64,000 nucleotides of DNA from Leptospira saintgironsiae (GTDB lineage: Bacteria; Spirochaetota; Leptospiria; Leptospirales; Leptospiraceae): NCBI RefSeq assembly GCF_002811765.1, contig NZ_NPDR01000001.1, positions 930,001 to 994,000 of the forward strand, read 5' to 3'. The notes under the pieces are model-generated. The model saw only the letters and a program-made list of their open reading frames with translations, made no database searches and was not told where the DNA came from. Position numbers and translations under genes: made by a program. Positions 17,201 through 27,600 of this stretch are shown here, piece by piece. Positions within the stretch are counted from its first letter, which is position 1. Each line of letters begins with the position of its first letter.

Positions 17201-20010
17201 GCAGTCAATTTACCGTTGGTCCCAGAAGTATTACTAACAGTTGCCTTAGTTTGATCGAATGAACTCCAAGTTACCTGAGTTGTCAGATCCGAAGTGGAAT
17301 TATCAGTATAATGTCCGGTCGCGGTAAAGTTCTGAGTGCGTCCCTTCGCGATACTCAAAGTAGGAGAAGGAGCAATCGTGATGCTTGTAAGCGCAGCAGC
17401 AGTCACAGTCAATACACTTGCAGGAGAAGTAACTGATCCCAGTGTCGCAGTGATATTTGTGGTTCCAGTTGCAAGAGTAGTCGCAAGACCCTTACTTCCT
17501 GCGGCATTACTAATCGTAGCTTTGCTTGTGCTGGAAGAAGCCCAGGTTACTGAAGTAGTCAAATCCTGAGTGCTTGCGTCTGTATAAGTCCCTGTTGCAG
17601 TAAAGTTCTGGGTAAGACCTTTTGCAACGCTTGGATTTGTAGGATCTACTTGAATAGAAACTAAAGTCGCTGCAGTTACAGTCAGATTTGCATTTCCGCT
17701 GATACTTCCCAGAGTAGCGGAAATATTAGAAGTTCCTAAAGAACCATTATTAGGAGAAGTTAAAGTCTTTTTAGGAGCTGCAGTCAATGCACCCAATTGA
17801 ACGATAGAAGTTTGAGAACTGCCCCAAACTACTTGGTCAGTGATATCCTGAGTGCTTCCGTCGGAATAGGTTCCTGTAGCTTCTGCAAGGGTAGAAGTTC
17901 CCTTAGCGATCGAAGAATCCGTTATATGTACTTCGATAGAATCAAGTTCTGCAGAAGTTACTGTAAATGTGATGGAGTTAGATACAGAACCTGAAGTCGC
18001 AGTGATTGTTGCAGTTCCAACAGAAACACCTGTCGCCTTTCCCTTAGTTCCATTTGCATTACTTACACCTACAGTCGAGTTGCTGGAGCTTGACCAAGTA
18101 ACTGAAGTTGTAAGGTCTTGAGTGGAATTATCAGAGTAAGTTCCAGTCGCACTTAAATTTTGTGATCTTCCTTTTGCGATACTCGGGTTAGAAGGAGTGA
18201 TCGTGATTGATTGTAAAACCGCAGCAGTCACTGTCAGAGTGGTAGAAGGAGAAGTAATAGTTCCTAATGTTGCAGTAATATTTGTAGTTCCTACTGCAGC
18301 AGCTGTTGCCTTACCTTCTGTTCCGGAAGCATTACTAATTGTAGCCTTGCTTGTATCAGAAGAAGCCCAGGTAACGGATGTAGTCAAGTTCTGAGTAGAA
18401 CTGTCTGTATAAGTTCCGGTAGCTATAAAGTCTTTCGTTAAACCTTTCGCTACGCTTGGATTTGTAGGAGTTACTGCGATGGAAACTAATTTTGCTGCAG
18501 TAACAGTGATATCCACAGTGCCACTGATGCTTCCGGAAGTCGCAGTGATTGTAGAAGTTCCGAGAGATCCACTATTCGGAGAATTTACCAACTTTTTAGG
18601 AGTAGCAGTTAAACTTCCTAATTGCAGAACTGAAGTTAAAGAACTGCTCCAAGAAACGGAACCAGTAATATTTTGAGAAGTTCCATCAGAATAAACTCCT
18701 GTTGCTAATATACTGGTGCTTGTTCCTTTTGCGATAGAAGAATCATCCGCAGTTAATTGAATAGATTCCAAAACAGCTGCAGTTACGGAGAAGGACACAG
18801 TTTCGTCTATCCCCCCTATTTCAGCAGTAATATCTACAGTACCAACATTGATACCGGAAGCTCTACCTTCGAATCCTGAACCGTTATCAACAGTTGCTAT
18901 AGAATTGTCTACACTTGACCAAGTTACTTGATCAGTAATGTTTTCATTATGACCATCTGAGAAAATACCAGTAGCAACAAGATTTAATGTTCTTCCTTTC
19001 GGAGTGCTTGGACTAGAAGGAGTGATAGAAATACTTTCTAATACTGCAGCGGTAACGGTAACATCAGTGTTTCCTCCGATTGAATTCAGAGTGGCAGTGA
19101 TTGTAGAGGTTCCCATATCTTCTGTGGATAAAAATCCTCTGGATCCTGCAGTATTACTGATCGTAGCTACTGAGATATCCGAAGAATTCCAGGTCACAGA
19201 ATTTGTAATATCTTGGTTTGAATTATCCGAATAAGTTCCTGTAGCAGTATATTGCTGAGTTTTTCCCAATGCCAAAGACTTATTTGTAGGAGTTACTGCA
19301 ATAGAAACTAAAGCAGCAGAACTAACAGTTAAAGATAGATTAGAAGCATTTAATGAATTATAAGAGGCTCGGATCGAAGTTGTTCCCGCATCTACTGCAG
19401 TCACAAGTCCTGCAGAATCTATAGTAGCGATAGCAGAACTTCCTGTGCTCCATGTAGTATTTGGATCGTTAGTCAGATCTTGGTTAGAACCATCCGCGAA
19501 ATTACCAGTTAAAGTACATTGTCTTGTGATCCCTTTAGGTAAATTATCCGCTTGATTTACGCAGGAAATAGAAATTGTACTTAAAGGAGCTGAAGTAACT
19601 GAAAGAGAAATTTGTGCAGTTTTGTTTTCATAAGTGATGCCGATATTCGCAGCTCCCACTCCTGTCCCTGTCGCTTGCCCACCTGCAGCCATAGAAATAA
19701 TATTGGAATCACTGGTGCTCCATACAGCGTCCGCAGTAATATCTTTATGAGTTCCGTTAGAATACGCAGCAGTCGCCACCAAAGACATGCTTGTAGTTTT
19801 CGCAAAACTTGAATTTGGAGAAGAGATCTCTACTCTGCTTAATGTAGGAGTTCCTCCACCAGGAAAGAAGAGTAACCCACCCCCTTTTTTTCCTGCCGCG
19901 AGCCCAACAGCTCCCGTTAGTAAAGGCCAGGCAACGCATCCTTGGAAAAGAAGGAAAGAACACGCCAGCGCGGCGTAGAATTTTTTGGTGGTGTTGATTC
20001 CGGAGCTCAT
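14215..20010 (-). CDS. ligB: LigB-like surface lipoprotein with 12 Big_2 domains (copy 1)
   Basis: A 1931-residue LigB homologue. The leader ends at FLLFQGC and continues VAWPLLTGAVGLAAGKKGG, as in LigB of L. interrogans (recalled). I count 12 immunoglobulin-like Big_2 repeats of about 90 residues, from about 58 to 1140. Most end in LTVTAA and begin LxSIxVTP. A SbsA-type Ig segment (about 1145-1260) follows, then a non-repeat domain to the end. That domain contains LDGVVCGGATADSAKVCVTH, GDGFDNTSWGSIRDS and the terminal VRVYRQQN found in LigB. Lig proteins sit on the outer surface and bind fibronectin, other matrix proteins and complement regulators. It is the first gene of a four-gene operon. 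Confidence 0.92.
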   Translation of the reverse strand: MSSGINTTKKFYAALACSFLLFQGCVAWPLLTGAVGLAAGKKGGGLLFFPGGGTPTLSRVEISSPNSSFAKTTSMSLVATAAYSNGTHKDITADAVWSTSDSNIISMAAGGQATGTGVGAANIGITYENKTAQISLSVTSAPLSTISISCVNQADNLPKGITRQCTLTGNFADGSNQDLTNDPNTTWSTGSSAIATIDSAGLVTAVDAGTTSIRASYNSLNASNLSLTVSSAALVSIAVTPTNKSLALGKTQQYTATGTYSDNSNQDITNSVTWNSSDISVATISNTAGSRGFLSTEDMGTSTITATLNSIGGNTDVTVTAAVLESISITPSSPSTPKGRTLNLVATGIFSDGHNENITDQVTWSSVDNSIATVDNGSGFEGRASGINVGTVDITAEIGGIDETVSFSVTAAVLESIQLTADDSSIAKGTSTSILATGVYSDGTSQNITGSVSWSSSLTSVLQLGSLTATPKKLVNSPNSGSLGTSTITATSGSISGTVDITVTAAKLVSIAVTPTNPSVAKGLTKDFIATGTYTDSSTQNLTTSVTWASSDTSKATISNASGTEGKATAAAVGTTNITATLGTITSPSTTLTVTAAVLQSITITPSNPSIAKGRSQNLSATGTYSDNSTQDLTTSVTWSSSSNSTVGVSNANGTKGKATGVSVGTATITATSGSVSNSITFTVTSAELDSIEVHITDSSIAKGTSTLAEATGTYSDGSTQDITDQVVWGSSQTSIVQLGALTAAPKKTLTSPNNGSLGTSNISATLGSISGNANLTVTAATLVSIQVDPTNPSVAKGLTQNFTATGTYTDASTQDLTTSVTWASSSTSKATISNAAGSKGLATTLATGTTNITATLGSVTSPASVLTVTAAALTSITIAPSPTLSIAKGRTQNFTATGHYTDNSTSDLTTQVTWSSFDQTKATVSNTSGTNGKLTALQEGSTQISASYNSVTSTDTAVTVTAAALDSISITPTNSSLAKGYTTPFTANGVYSDATTLDITAQVTWASSNTSSSTISNANGNQGVATAVAVGTSTISATLGSVSSSTNFTVTAAVLVSIAVSPTNTSVYTTQTKDFTATGTYSDSSTQNLTTSVTWASSDTSKATISNASGTEGRATGVAAGTVTISATSGSVSGNTQLTVVFLDTTAPTVSNAVSLSPTTVRVTFSESVDATQATTASNYKLALTSGVTGSCSNNSNFSSTSNITVSSVSGSGAIYTLTLASSQTSGTNYTIIVNKSGIQDLSASPNNLGCANYADFVGQEQLKVSSASCASTSTVIINFSKPIKSGNNVSGSAECSSTSECANRYSFVGTTNLGTINSAKILDGVVCGGATADSAKVCVTHSLLQTGAQYSIVAANNVNGDGFDNTSWGSIRDSGDSENIQSSPRDRASFLGCGTSPVNFEDGPISIDPNGSTFGYLADFNSKIYTGPNNAGNGALRFAYDGSNPESVQFSFVKDTTAQNSDSSNVSSNSATTRENSIAVPPYVTLGHSGCTQNDATLANGCGPDNESGRGIFTTGSLSSNPYIFIAAARTVPSGSNYNFDYLYYSNDTSTNLNYKYIDMGSITGTVTAGTSSISVLNDRVFPGFAKPSNDGTGTGGGLNAPDFGFITFNTADTGSGTTGFCTAGSNCDAYDGSNGRRIRIDYMPYFGGPSNGGTGNVNNSPNWGYYIGVDSSIVFKNRIYAANGGLHAVGHNGSIIRSNSSSPTTACSTKNTCADWTEIGPRTNTKWHNSTTNNWFSLELAKFYDLIPADRAFAQFAEYNDKLYVTRTICIQGTQASGIRTTAGTVSGCTDGTDTNRRAQLWKCDPTATGGATECDAGDWSVVGDDGNGITNFGDTSNKTITMVAKNGAYLYVGFDNPAGIRIYRTNTTNPGSASNVWTQIAGNGLTDSSNVQQIFSAVSVSTGGVYYLYVSVGKNNTPVRVYRQQNL

Positions 20011-20123
20011 ATATATCTCTTTAGTTCGACAGTCGCTGTAGATTTTACTATCGACCTAATTCTATCGGACGATACATATCTAACGACTATTTCAAGAAAA
20101 AATAAATAATAAGGATTAGTTTT

Positions 20124-20139
20124 GTAAGTAAATACTTAC
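20124..20139. promoter_or_regulatory. Dyad GTAAGTA-AA-TACTTAC
   Basis: Perfect inverted repeat with 7-base arms and a 2-base centre, 114 bases upstream of the LigB-like ATG at 20010. Its shape fits a homodimeric repressor site. Confidence 0.4.
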
Positions 20140-20323
20140 TTCGTCCCGAGGATCGGGTATCGGAGTTCGGCCAATTGCAGAACCTGTTTTAAATTATAAA
20201 AACATTACTTAAGTGGTAAAATTTTTATCAGGAGGTAGATACTGCTATTTGCTTCTAAGAATATTTACTCTTAAAAATGTAGAAAACCAACGAGCCTCAA
20301 AGATTATTATTTGAAAGTAGAAA

Positions 20324-20341
20324 TGTAATCGATTGATTACA
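20324..20341. promoter_or_regulatory. Dyad TGTAATC-GATT-GATTACA
   Basis: Perfect inverted repeat with 7-base arms and a 4-base centre, about 310 bases upstream of the copy 1 LigB-like start. It shares GTAA...TTAC ends with the dyads at 20124 and 20353. Confidence 0.4.
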
Positions 20342-20352
20342 ATACGGATTTC

Positions 20353-20370
20353 GTAATTCGAACGAATTAC
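20353..20370. promoter_or_regulatory. Dyad GTAATTCG-AA-CGAATTAC
   Basis: Perfect inverted repeat with 8-base arms and a 2-base centre, 12 bases after the preceding dyad. The close pair could bind two dimers cooperatively, or act as hairpins ending copy 2. Confidence 0.42.
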
Positions 20371-20512
20371 ATCTTTTTAAAGTAGTATTTTGACTTTAAA
20401 TTAACATATCTGGATCTGAAATGTTTTTCCAGAATTGGAAGAATGAAAAATATCTCGTTCTATTAATAAGAGACTAACGTGAAAATTTTTTCTAAACTAT
20501 TTAGTTATGTCT

Positions 20513-20866
20513 CTATTGACCGAAATTATTTCCGTCTAGGATACGTAAAGGCCTGCAATATACGATCACAGTCTTGGTATTATAGAATGGGCCCATAAAA
20601 AAATGTATTAGAGAATCTCCGGTCGTAGTCACTAACTTCACTTCTGCAGGAATATTATTCTTACAAATAGCTTCTTCTTTGTTAGAAAGGAAGTAAGTGC
20701 CGAATAACGTACTACTTTGTTTCAGGTTTTTTTCTGGAAGGGGTGGTTTTTCCTGTTGGGTGAGGGGTAATACATCTGATTTATGCATCAAAACGGTAGA
20801 ATGGCAATAAATCCCGAATAATATCAGGTATAAAGAGAAACATATTTTTCTTATATAGGATAACAT
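20513..20866 (-). CDS. Bor/Iss-like lipoprotein (copy 2, gene D)
   Basis: A 117-residue lipoprotein with a leader ending near LILFGIYC. The mature part has SSTLFGTYFLS, a single Cys, then DSLIHFFMGPFYNTKTVIVYC. This is the Bor-like core and matches the copy 1 gene at 13064-13378 (GPFYTTKTVEVYC). It carries about 13 extra residues after the last cysteine (PLRILDGNNFGQ), absent in copy 1, which suggests a drifted stop codon. It overlaps the upstream gene by 16 bases. The serum-survival role known for enteric relatives is only inferred here. Confidence 0.73.
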   Translation of the reverse strand: MLSYIRKICFSLYLILFGIYCHSTVLMHKSDVLPLTQQEKPPLPEKNLKQSSTLFGTYFLSNKEEAICKNNIPAEVKLVTTTGDSLIHFFMGPFYNTKTVIVYCRPLRILDGNNFGQ

Positions 20867-21225
20867 TCTATCTCCAGAGTCCTAGGGGAATAGATAAGAA
20901 GTGTGATTTGTTCCCAAAAAGCATCCGCAAACGATTGGAATTGGTGAGCCGATTTAGGCCCGCTTGGGCAATATTTCTCCAAATTTACTACTATTTCGGA
21001 AGGGTAGAGCCCGAATAAATAGTAGGTTTGGTTTATAGAATGCACCGGTCCGTTTTGACTGGTATGATTTGCTCTTTCTTCCATAGCCAATTTGCATTCT
21101 TTAGATCCTTGGTACAATCTACAAGGTTCAGGAACCTTTTGAGGATAACTGATCCAGGCATGTCTACAGCCGATTGAGAAACAAATGGTTAATAAAATAG
21201 TAATGTATATCTTAACGGCGTACAA
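20851..21225 (-). CDS. Bor/Iss-like lipoprotein (copy 2, gene C)
   Basis: A 124-residue lipoprotein with a hydrophobic leader ending at CFSIGC. The mature start CRHAWISYPQK matches CRHAMVRYPQS of copy 1. The core QTYYLFGLYP, EKYCPSGPKSAHQF and WEQITLLIYSPRTLEIEC follows the Bor pattern. The start is TTG at 21225: GGAGGAAG lies five bases upstream, and the resulting 14-base overlap with gene B is identical to the copy 1 arrangement. A longer reading from an upstream ATG would add 17 residues that copy 1 lacks. Conservation of both the TTG and the overlap supports coupled translation. Confidence 0.77.
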   Translation of the reverse strand: MYAVKIYITILLTICFSIGCRHAWISYPQKVPEPCRLYQGSKECKLAMEERANHTSQNGPVHSINQTYYLFGLYPSEIVVNLEKYCPSGPKSAHQFQSFADAFWEQITLLIYSPRTLEIECYPI

Positions 21226-21685
21226 TTTCTTCCTCCCATGCAACAGAAGCAAAGCCAGGTCCATGGACAGCGGCAAAAATCCTATAGGCCACAGGTCCTG
21301 AGTTTTCTTTTCCGGTTAGATCTAATACCAGTGAATACTCTCCTTCTTCCGGATTAGAGATCTCTAATTTACAAAATTTTTCTTTTTCAGAAGAACGGGG
21401 GCAGTGATAAATTTTCGGGAATAAAAAGCGGTTTCGAACTAATTTGATAGAGAGTCCTTCTTTGGCAGAGTGAACATCCAATACTAAATTTACACGATCC
21501 GCTTGTTTGAGCCTAAACTTGTATTCCCAACTTCCTGAAACTAAAGTGCTATCTGCCTGGGCTTGAAAAACAGAAGAGCCATTCTTTTGGATCCTTTCGA
21601 ATCTTAATGGTTCTGATCTTCCAACATTGCTGCAAGCTTCCACGAGGAAGAGTAAGTATATAAGAAAAATTGGATGCTTCTTCAT
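21212..21685 (-). CDS. Beta-rich lipoprotein of the LigB-like operon (copy 2, gene B)
   Basis: A 157-residue lipoprotein with a leader ending at FLVEAC. It is homologous throughout to the copy 1 protein at 13733-14218: EPLRFERIQK, FQAQADSTLVSGSWEYKFRL, KQADRVNLVLDV, FCKLEISNPEEGEYSLVLDL and the near-identical C-terminus YRIFAAVHGPGFASVAWEEE. The two internal cysteines are kept and probably form a disulfide. Function is unknown; a PPC-like beta sandwich is inferred. Its ATG overlaps the LigB-like stop by one base (TAATG), so it is coupled to the adhesin. Confidence 0.74.
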   Translation of the reverse strand: MKKHPIFLIYLLFLVEACSNVGRSEPLRFERIQKNGSSVFQAQADSTLVSGSWEYKFRLKQADRVNLVLDVHSAKEGLSIKLVRNRFLFPKIYHCPRSSEKEKFCKLEISNPEEGEYSLVLDLTGKENSGPVAYRIFAAVHGPGFASVAWEEEIVRR

Positions 21686-24600
21686 TAGTTTTGCTGCCTA
21701 TACACTCTTACTGGAACGTTATTTTTTCCAACGCTTACATACAGATAGTTAATACTTCCGGACGGAACCGAGATCGCAGAGAATATCTGTTGCACATTTG
21801 TTGAGTCAGTTAGTCCTGCCCCGCTTACTTGGGTCCAAACATTAGATGCTGATCCAGGATCTGCAGTATTAGTTCTGTAGATACGGATACCACTCGGATG
21901 GTCGAAACCTACGTATAGATAAGATCCATTTTTCACAACCATTGACATGGTTCTGTTTGTAGCATCTCCGAAGTTTGTGATACCAGAGTTATCGTCTCCA
22001 ACGACTGTCCAATCTCCTGCATCACAATCACCAGAACCTCCAGTTAGAGTAGGATCACATTTCCAAAGTTGAGCCCTTCTATTCGTATCACTTCCGTTTG
22101 TACAACCAGTGACTGTTCCTGCTGCGGTCCGTATCGCAGAAGCTTGTGTACCTTGGACGCAAATAGTCCGAGTCACATAAAGTTTTCCGTTAAACTCGGC
22201 GAATTGAGAGAATGCTTTATCTCCAGGAGTTAAGTCGTACAGTTTTGATAATTCCAAGGAGAAGTAGTTATTCGTAGGACTATTATGCCATTTTTGATTT
22301 GATCTAGGCCCTACTTCTACCCAGTCCGCACAAGTATTCGGAGAACTACATGCAGTTGTTGGGTTCAATGTGTTTGTTCTGATAATAGTACCATTATGAT
22401 CTACAGCATGTAATCCACCGTTTGCAGCATAGATCCTATTATTGAATACGAATAGAGAATCTACGCCGATATAATAAGCCCAGTTCGGAGAAGAGTTATT
22501 ATTGACTAGTCCACCTGAGGTCGGTCCTCCGAAGTAAGGCATATGATTGATAAGGAACCTTCTTCCATTACTTCCATCATAAGCATCACAATTAGAGCCG
22601 GCAGTACAATTTCCTGTAGTGCCTGAATCCGAACTATTGAATGTAATAAATCCTAGATCCGGAGCATTCAATCCGCCTAACAATCCGCCTACGATAGGAC
22701 CTCCCTGGTTACTTGCTTTTGCGAATCCAGGATAGATCCGATTATTTTGCACTACCAATGCGGAAGCCGCTGCAGTAACTGTTCCTGTGATCGTGGACAT
22801 ATCTATATACTTATAGTTTAAGTTTGTAGATGTATCTGCAGAATAATACAGATAATCGAATAGATAGTTTCCTGATCCATCTGGCGTGGTTCTTGCTCCA
22901 CCTATGAACACGTATGGAGTTGTGCCTAAGATACCTGTAGTGAATATACCTCTGCTGTTTTCGTTATCTGGTCCACAACCGCTTGCCAAAGTTGCGTTAT
23001 TTGTGGTGCAAGAGGTATGCCCTAAGGTCACGTAAGGAGGAACCGCTATCGAAGTTTCCCTTGTAGTTGCAGTGTTGGAACTAACATTAGTAGCATCACT
23101 GTTCTGAGCGTTAGTATCTTTAGTGAAACTGAACTGAACGTTTTCAGGAGTATTTCCATCATAACCGAAACGTAAAGCTCCACTTCCGGCAGTATTTGGA
23201 CCGTTATAAATTTTTCCGTTAAAGTCTATCAGATATCCAAAGGAAGAACCATTCGGGTCAATTGAGATAGGACCATCAGCAAAGTTTACAGGAGAAGTTC
23301 CACAACCTATAAATGAAGCTCTGTCCCTAGGTGAAGATTGAACATTCTCAGTAGAACCTGAATCTCTAATAGATCCCCAAGTACTGTTATCGAATCCATC
23401 TCCATCGGCATTATTTGCCACGATAACTGTATATTGCGCTCCTGTTTGTATCAGGTTATGTGTTACGCAAACCTTGGAAGAATTCGCAGCTGCTCCGCCG
23501 CAAACGATACCATCTAGGATCTTAGCTGAATTCACGGTTCCTAAACTATTTGTTCCAATGAACGAATAACGTTTTCCGCATTCAGTAGTAGTGCTACATT
23601 CTGCAGAACCAGTCGTATTGTTTCCAGATTTGATAGGTTTAGAGAAGCTTACTATCGCTGAAGTTACGCTGGAACAAGAAGCTGTAGTAACCTTGAGTTG
23701 TTCTTGTCCTAAGAAGTCAGCATAGTTTGGACAAGTAAGTGCATTTGAGACTGGAGACAGATCCACGATTGCGGATTTATTCGCAACTAATGTATATCCA
23801 GCTCCACTTGTTTGAGCTGAGCCCAAGGTCAGAACGAACACTGCTCCATTACCTGATACGGAGGAAACTGTGATCGCTGAACTGCTGGACGTGAAGTTAG
23901 AATTATCAGAACAACTTCCTGCTAGTGCAGACGTAGATACTATCTTATAGTTTGCCGCAGTAGTTGCAGGTCCACTTGCCATAGATTCTGAATAAGTGAC
24001 TTGGATAGTAGTAGGTGTAAGAGACACAACGTTTGTGACTGTAGGAGGAATTAAGTCTACAGCTTCTACTGTAAGAGTAGTGTTTCCGCTCAATACACCG
24101 ATAGTCGCAGTGATCGTACTTGTTCCCGCCGCTACACCCGTTGCTCTACCTTCTGTTCCGGAAGAATTGCTGATAGTCGCTTTGCTTGTATCAGAAGAAC
24201 TCCACACTACCGATGTGGTGATGTTTTGTGTGCTTGCATCCGTATAAGTTCCAGTCGCAGTAAAGTTTTGTGTCTGGGTCTGATAGATAGTAGGAGTTGT
24301 AGGAGAAACAGAGACCGAAACAAGTTGTGCTGCTGTTACAGTAAGGTTAGAAGAACCAGTAACAGAACCCAATGTCGCGGAGATGGTGCTAGATCCATTA
24401 TTCACCGCAGTCAATAGACCATTATTACCGGAAGCATTGCTGATCACCGCTCTACTTGTATTAGATGATGCCCAAGTAACTTGAGCAGTTAAATCCAATG
24501 TGGTTCCATCAGAGTAGGTTCCATTCGCGGTATAATTTACAGTATTTCCTTTTGGAAGACTATAATTCACAGGAGCAATCTGAATAGAATTCAACACAGC

Positions 24601-27600
24601 AGATGTGACAGTTACATCCGTAGGTGTACTTTGCATACCACCGTAAGTTGCAACAATTTGAGCGGCACCAGTATTCACCGCAGTAATTAGTCCGCTTGTT
24701 CCTCCTGAATTTCCAACAGTAACTTTACTTGCGTCAGTGCTGGTCCAGGTAGCTTGCAGAGTTAGATCTTGAGTGGTTCCATCCGTGTATATACCTGTAG
24801 CAGTAAAGTTTTGTGTTCTACCTTTTGCAATGCTCAGACTTGGGGCAGGAGCAATCGTGATGGAAGATAAAGTAGGGGAAGTGATGGTTAACGTGCTAGC
24901 AGGAGATGTCACTCCACTATAAGAAGCAGTAATATTTGTAGCGCCAGTTGCAACGGTAGTCGCCTTTCCTTGAGAGCCATTTGCATTGCTAATCGTCGCC
25001 TTACTTGTATCGGAAGAAGTCCAGGTAACTAAATTTGTAAGATTTAATGTGGATCCGTCTGTATAAGTTCCAGTAGCATTAAAGTTTTGAGGAAGACCCA
25101 ATGCGATACTTGGATTTGTAGGATCAATCTGAATGGATACCAAAGTTGCAGCGGTTACATTCAGAGTTGCGGATCCGGTTTCTGAACCAAGAGTTGCAGA
25201 GATTACGGATGATCCTTGGCTTCCTCCTGATGGAGAATTCATTATTTTAGCAGGACCTGCTATTAGGTTTCCTACTTGAATTACAGTAGCCTGAGAACTA
25301 TTCCAAGAAACTTGATCACTAATATTTAATGTAGTGTCATCAGAATAAGTTCCGATTGCTTGAGCTTGAGTAGAAGTTCCTAATGCGATTGTGGATTGAT
25401 TTAAGAAAACTTCAATCGAGGTCAAAACCGCATTCGTAACTTTGAATGTTGCTACTCCGGAAACACCGGCTAAGGTAGCAGTGACATTCGTTTGTCCTAC
25501 ATTTACACCCGTAGCCTTTCCTTGTTTTCCCATTACATTATCTACAGTTGCTATGGACGTATTATTACTTGCCCAGGTGACCTGAGTAGTCAGATCCATC
25601 CAGCTTCCATCCGAATATGTTCCTGTCGCGACTAGATCTAAATTTCTTCCTCTAGGAACAGATGGAAGAGACGGATTGATCGTAATCGTTTCTAAAATTG
25701 CCGCAGTCACAGTTAGGGTAGTGGACGCACTTGGCCCGCCGCTATAAGTTGCAGTGATGGAAGAAGTTCCAGTAGAGAATGTTGATGCAAGGCCTCTGGA
25801 ACCAGCGGAGTTACTTATAGTAGCAACGCTCGTATTCGAAGAAGTCCAATTTACTTGTGCGGTGAGATCTTGTGTAGTTCCATCCGTATAAGTTCCAGTC
25901 GCCATAAAACTTTGAGTAAGTCCAGAGGCCACGCTTGGATTTGTAGGGGTCACTTGGATGGAGACTAACGCGGCTGCTATTACAGTAATATCTGAAGAAC
26001 CGGTGACTGCTCCTAACATCGCACTAACTGTAGAAGTGCCAAGGCTTCCTCCAGTTGCCATGATATTCTTTTTAGGTATTGAATTTACAGTTCCCAATTG
26101 GATCACAGTTGTGTCGGAAGAATTCCAGGTTACCTGATCGCTTATATTCAAAGTGCTTCCGTCAGAATAAACTCCGGTAGCAAGAACATAAGTGGACGTT
26201 CCTTGGTGAAGCGGATTTTCATCCGAGGTTACTTGGATAGAAGATAGAATAGCAGCAGTTACTTTAAAAGGAGAAGTTCCGGTAACACTTCCTAATGTAG
26301 CCGATACAGTAGTATTTCCTGTATTTACGCCTGTTGCTTTACCTTCTGTTCCCTGCCAATTATCAATACTTACAATCGAATTAGAATTACTTGCCCAAGT
26401 AACCTGAGTAGTGATGTTTTGAGAAGACCCATCAGTGAATATACCTGTGGCGACAAGATTAATACTTCTTCCCTTAGGGGTGCTTGGATTACCCGGTGTT
26501 ATTGTGATCGATTGCAGAGTTGCATTCGTAACAGTCAGTACACTTGCAGGAGAAGTTGTGGCGCCCAATGTAGCAGTAATATTCGTATTTCCTAATGAAA
26601 GACTGGTTGCATTTCCTATTGTTCCGGAACTATTGCTAATCGTTGCCACACTCGTATTCGAAGAATCCCAAGTGACTTGGTCAGTTAGATCCTTAGTTGT
26701 ATCATCTGTATAAGTTCCTACAGCGGTAAAGTTTTGCCCAACACCTAAAGCTACACTCGGGTTCGTTGGGTTGACTTGAATAGTTAAGAGGGTCGCGTTA
26801 GTCACTTCTACATTTGCGGTCCCGCTAGTGCCGTTAATAGATGCTGTAATTGTAGAAATTCCAATATTTCCAGTGCTTTGAGAAAACACTTTCATCCTAG
26901 GATCTGAATTTAAGGTTCCGATTTGTAAAATACTTGTGTCTGAACTACTCCAAATTACCTGATCACTGATATTTTGAGAAGTACCGTCAGAATATACACC
27001 CTTAGCCTCCGCATAAGTAAATGTGCCTTTCGGAATGGATGCATTATTCGGGATTACTTGTATTGAAGTCAGAGTAGCAGAAGTTACCTTGAAAGAAACA
27101 GTTGCAGTTTTTCCGGAAAGAAGTGCGGACACATTCGTTGTCCCTACATTTACACCTGTTCCCTTTCCTTCTTGTCCAACAGTATTATCAACTGTAGCAA
27201 TCGAAGGATTCGAACTACTCCAAGTAACCTGAGTGGTAATATTCGAACTGGTTCCGTCAGTATAAATTCCTGTCGCAGTTAAAGCTAAAGAAGTTCCTTT
27301 TGGAACACTTGGATTTCCAGGTGTAATCGTAATTGAATCTAGAGTTGCATTAGTAACTGTTAATGTACTATCCGGAGAAACTACACCGCTCAGGGTTGCA
27401 CTAATATTTGTACTACCAGTAGTTAACGTCGTGGCTTGCCCATTCGTTCCAGTGGTATTGCTAATTGTCGCGATATTTGTATCAGAAGAACTCCACGCTA
27501 CAGAGCTAGTAATATCTTGAGTAGAATTATCCGAGAATGTTCCGATTGCAGTAAATGACTGCATTAGTCCATTCGCAACTGTAGGGTTCGTAGGATTTAC

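Larger units (their letters stand above)
20011..20512. other. 502-base regulatory region between the two LigB-like operons
   Basis: No gene was found. The region holds the promoter of copy 1 and the 3' trailer of copy 2. It is AT-rich and contains three perfect dyads, all with GTAA...TTAC ends: 20124-20139, 20324-20341 and 20353-20370. A small CCCGA-GGA-TCGGG hairpin lies at 20145-20157. An AAAGAG stretch precedes the ATG at 20010. Confidence 0.6.
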
